From IMG/VR virus record IMGVR_UViG_3300042870_001990, positions 1-22,264 of that record: 22,264 bases of DNA; one strand, given 5' to 3'. Origin of the DNA: a virus. Of this stretch, positions 20,503-22,264 are shown piece by piece. Every line of letters begins with the position of its first letter. The stretch's first letter is position 1. The position numbers and the translations under genes were made by a program. Under the pieces are notes generated by a model that was not told the DNA's origin, ran no database searches, and saw nothing but the letters and a program-made list of their open reading frames with translations.

Positions 20503-21129
20503 ATGGAGGCTCAAAGCACCACCCTGGAGCTCTGGCCGACGCGGGTCACCTTCTTTGAAACGCCGGTGGACTGGGACGCTGACCGGCGGCTTGCCGACGA
20601 AGCAATCGCGGCTGTAACGGGCAATTCTACGCGCCTGTCTGCGGCCGAGCGCCGAGTGCGGGGCATTCTCGAGCGTAGTGAAGCCGGCCAAGCCCTGAAA
20701 TCCCACCTCTTCGCCTGCGCGCGTGCGGTCCTCGGCCCCTGGGCCCAATATCTCGACCCCTCCCATTGCGAAAACCGCGCCCTCGTCATCGAGCCCGGTG
20801 GCTTCATCTCGACCCACAAGGACAGCCGGGAGGGGGATCTCACTTGCGTACACTTCCTCACCGGCAGCGGGGCGGGGCGGCCGGTGAACTCTGTTGGCAC
20901 CCCGCGTTTTGTGATCGAGGATCCGTCGCGCTACTTTGATGAGGGACGGCTGCCCTATGAGAGCCGTCATGGCTACTCGGTCAATCCGCGGCCAGGGCTC
21001 TCAGTCTTCTTCCCTTCCCACATTCCCCACAACCAGCACCCCTATGAGGGGAGCGCGCCGCATGTGCAGGTCGTCGCGAACTTCCGCGTCAACTTGCCTG
21101 TGGCGATCGAGGAAAGGTTTTTTGACTGA
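20503..21129 (+). CDS. Second 2OG-Fe(II) oxygenase-like protein
   Basis: A 208-residue protein with a beta-helix oxygenase pattern: PGGFISTHKDSREGDLTCVHFLTG gives an H-x-D pair (His105, Asp107). FVIEDPSRY follows, then PGLSVFFPSHIPHNQHPYEG, which holds the distal His (His176), and a closing VVANFRVNL strand. It differs clearly from the oxygenase at 19456, which has an H-x-H type motif, so the two are not simple copies. ATG 20503 was chosen; the GTG at 20494 overlapping the previous stop would add three residues. It begins two bases after the Cys-tail protein, and its stop shares a base with the radical SAM start. The substrate is unknown. Confidence 0.68.
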   Translation: MEAQSTTLELWPTRVTFFETPVDWDADRRLADEAIAAVTGNSTRLSAAERRVRGILERSEAGQALKSHLFACARAVLGPWAQYLDPSHCENRALVIEPGGFISTHKDSREGDLTCVHFLTGSGAGRPVNSVGTPRFVIEDPSRYFDEGRLPYESRHGYSVNPRPGLSVFFPSHIPHNQHPYEGSAPHVQVVANFRVNLPVAIEERFFD

Positions 21130-22264
21130 TGTGGTTCGACCTGACGCTCGAAGCGCGTGACGGCAGCCGCCATCACATGCGCTACAACCCGCACACATCG
21201 GAATGCGAGGGGCTGCCGCTGCCGGTGAACCCGGGAACCTTCGCGCCGGTACCGCGTGTCGCCAAAGACAAGCCCCTCGGAAAATCGCGCGCTCCCCGCA
21301 TCCTGAAGATCCAGCTCGGGCTCTCGTGCAACTATGCCTGCAGCTATTGCAGCCAGGCCTTCCAGATTGCGGATGCGACAGTCTCGAAGTTTGCGGATGT
21401 CGAGCACTTCCTGACCGAGCTGGACGGCTGGATTGCCCAAGCCCCAGAAAAGATCGAGCTTTGGGGCGGGGAGCCGTTTCTGTATTGGGCCAAGATCAAG
21501 CGGCTGATCCCGGCGCTGGCGGAGCGGTTCCCGAAGGCAGCCTTCTCAATCATCACGAATGGGTCGCTCCTTGACCGTGAAAAGCTCAACTTCATTGTCG
21601 CGCATGACATCGCCATCACGATCTCGCATGACGGGCCCGGCCAGCATTTGCGCGGGCCTGATCCTTTTGATGATCCCGAAAAGCGGCGCTGGATTGAAGC
21701 TCTGCTGGCGGAGCGGCCGGGGAGGACCGGCTTCAACGCAGTGCTGACGCGGGGGAACCATGATCTCAGGGCGCTGAAGGCATGGTTCGCTGAAAAGGTC
21801 GGGCCGGACATCTTCGTGGGGCTCGAGGGCGTGGTGAACGTTTATGACGCCGCGACTGCCATCGGGACGGGGCGGTTTGAGCCCGCAGAACTGAACAGCC
21901 TGACGTGGTCGGTATTCGAGGCGCTGGTTGAGGATCCGAACGCCTTCGGTCTCGGGGAGCGCATCAACGAATTCTACGCCTCGATCCAACGGCGGCGGCC
22001 GATCCAAGCCCTCGGTCAGAAATGTGGAATGGACAGCGCGGACGCCATCGCAGTTGATCTGCGTGGGAACGTCATGACCTGTCAGAACACAGGTGCCAAG
22101 GGGGCGCACAAGATCGGTCATGTTGCTGACTTTGACGCAATCGCGCTCGACACTGCGACGCATTTTGCCTTCCGGGAGGAATGCATGTCATGCCCGGTCG
22201 TTCAGCTCTGCAAGGGATCGTGCATGTTCCTCGAGGGGGAGTTCTTCAAGCAGAGCTGCGCGAA
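21129..22264 (+). CDS. Radical SAM/SPASM protein (partial, 3' end outside window)
   Basis: At least 378 residues, open to the right edge. It has the radical SAM site CNYACSYC (Cys67, Cys71, Cys74), a GGEP motif at 113-116 for SAM binding, and TIM-barrel strands (FSIITNG; ITISHDG). A SPASM domain follows: Cys299-x13-Gly313-x4-Cys318, then Cys352-x2-Cys355-x5-Cys361-x3-Cys365 and Cys377, which is the complete seven-Cys plan for two auxiliary iron-sulfur clusters. SPASM enzymes modify ribosomally made peptides (thioether, carbon-carbon or other links) or proteins. No leader-binding RRE domain is seen at the N-terminus; the first 55 residues are a separate small segment (DGSRHHMRYNPHTSECEGLPLPVNPG). 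It is coupled to the oxygenase before it. Confidence 0.93.
   Translation, partial: MWFDLTLEARDGSRHHMRYNPHTSECEGLPLPVNPGTFAPVPRVAKDKPLGKSRAPRILKIQLGLSCNYACSYCSQAFQIADATVSKFADVEHFLTELDGWIAQAPEKIELWGGEPFLYWAKIKRLIPALAERFPKAAFSIITNGSLLDREKLNFIVAHDIAITISHDGPGQHLRGPDPFDDPEKRRWIEALLAERPGRTGFNAVLTRGNHDLRALKAWFAEKVGPDIFVGLEGVVNVYDAATAIGTGRFEPAELNSLTWSVFEALVEDPNAFGLGERINEFYASIQRRRPIQALGQKCGMDSADAIAVDLRGNVMTCQNTGAKGAHKIGHVADFDAIALDTATHFAFREECMSCPVVQLCKGSCMFLEGEFFKQSCA

Overview
The window is the middle and late part of a lambda-like siphovirus prophage (head completion, tail, lysis, tail fibre) from a high-GC alphaproteobacterium, most likely Rhodobacterales (Rhodobacteraceae). The evidence is the gene set and order: gpD- and gpE-type capsid proteins, then a DUF6441-type protein, tail tube, tape measure, DUF2163, a DUF6950-type protein and a gpJ-type host-specificity protein, together with the GC-rich codon use. 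Terminase, portal and protease would lie upstream of base 1. It is not a gene transfer agent of the RcGTA type, because the capsid genes are of the lambda D/E type rather than HK97 type.

Layout. 1-2352: decoration protein (cut at the left edge), major capsid protein, head-tail joining protein and a DUF6441-like protein, tightly coupled. 2407-2482: a complete CAU-anticodon tRNA with encoded CCA on the minus strand. 2527-5044: tail terminator-like protein, a minus-strand bactofilin gene, tail tube, and a tail assembly chaperone whose A AAA AAC heptamer should give a -1 frameshift G/GT-type fusion. 5030-5640: a minus-strand higBA toxin-antitoxin module with a 21-bp palindromic operator. 5658-12980: tape measure, distal tail proteins, gpJ and a short S74-chaperone fibre protein. 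12977-15324: lysis block with LydA-type holin, a small unknown gene followed by a strong terminator, a TIGR02594-type endolysin with a C-terminal membrane anchor, and nested Rz/Rz1-type spanins. 15341-16024: a minus-strand UPF0149/SEC-C gene. 16127-22264: an accessory tail-fibre operon.

The most interesting part is the end of that last operon (19456-22264+). Its genes overlap or almost touch: a 2OG-Fe(II) oxygenase-like protein, a 104-residue fibre-like protein ending in an alternating-cysteine tail (C-x-C-x-C-x-C as the last seven residues), a second divergent 2OG oxygenase-like protein, and a radical SAM protein with a complete seven-cysteine SPASM domain. This looks like a phage-borne post-translational modification system, similar in logic to RiPP maturation, acting on the tip of a tail fibre. 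That function is an inference; the motifs and the operon structure are read directly from the sequence.

All structural and lysis genes are on the plus strand. Every minus-strand gene (tRNA, bactofilin, higBA, UPF0149/SEC-C) is non-structural cargo, which fits separate moron-type insertions into the late operon.
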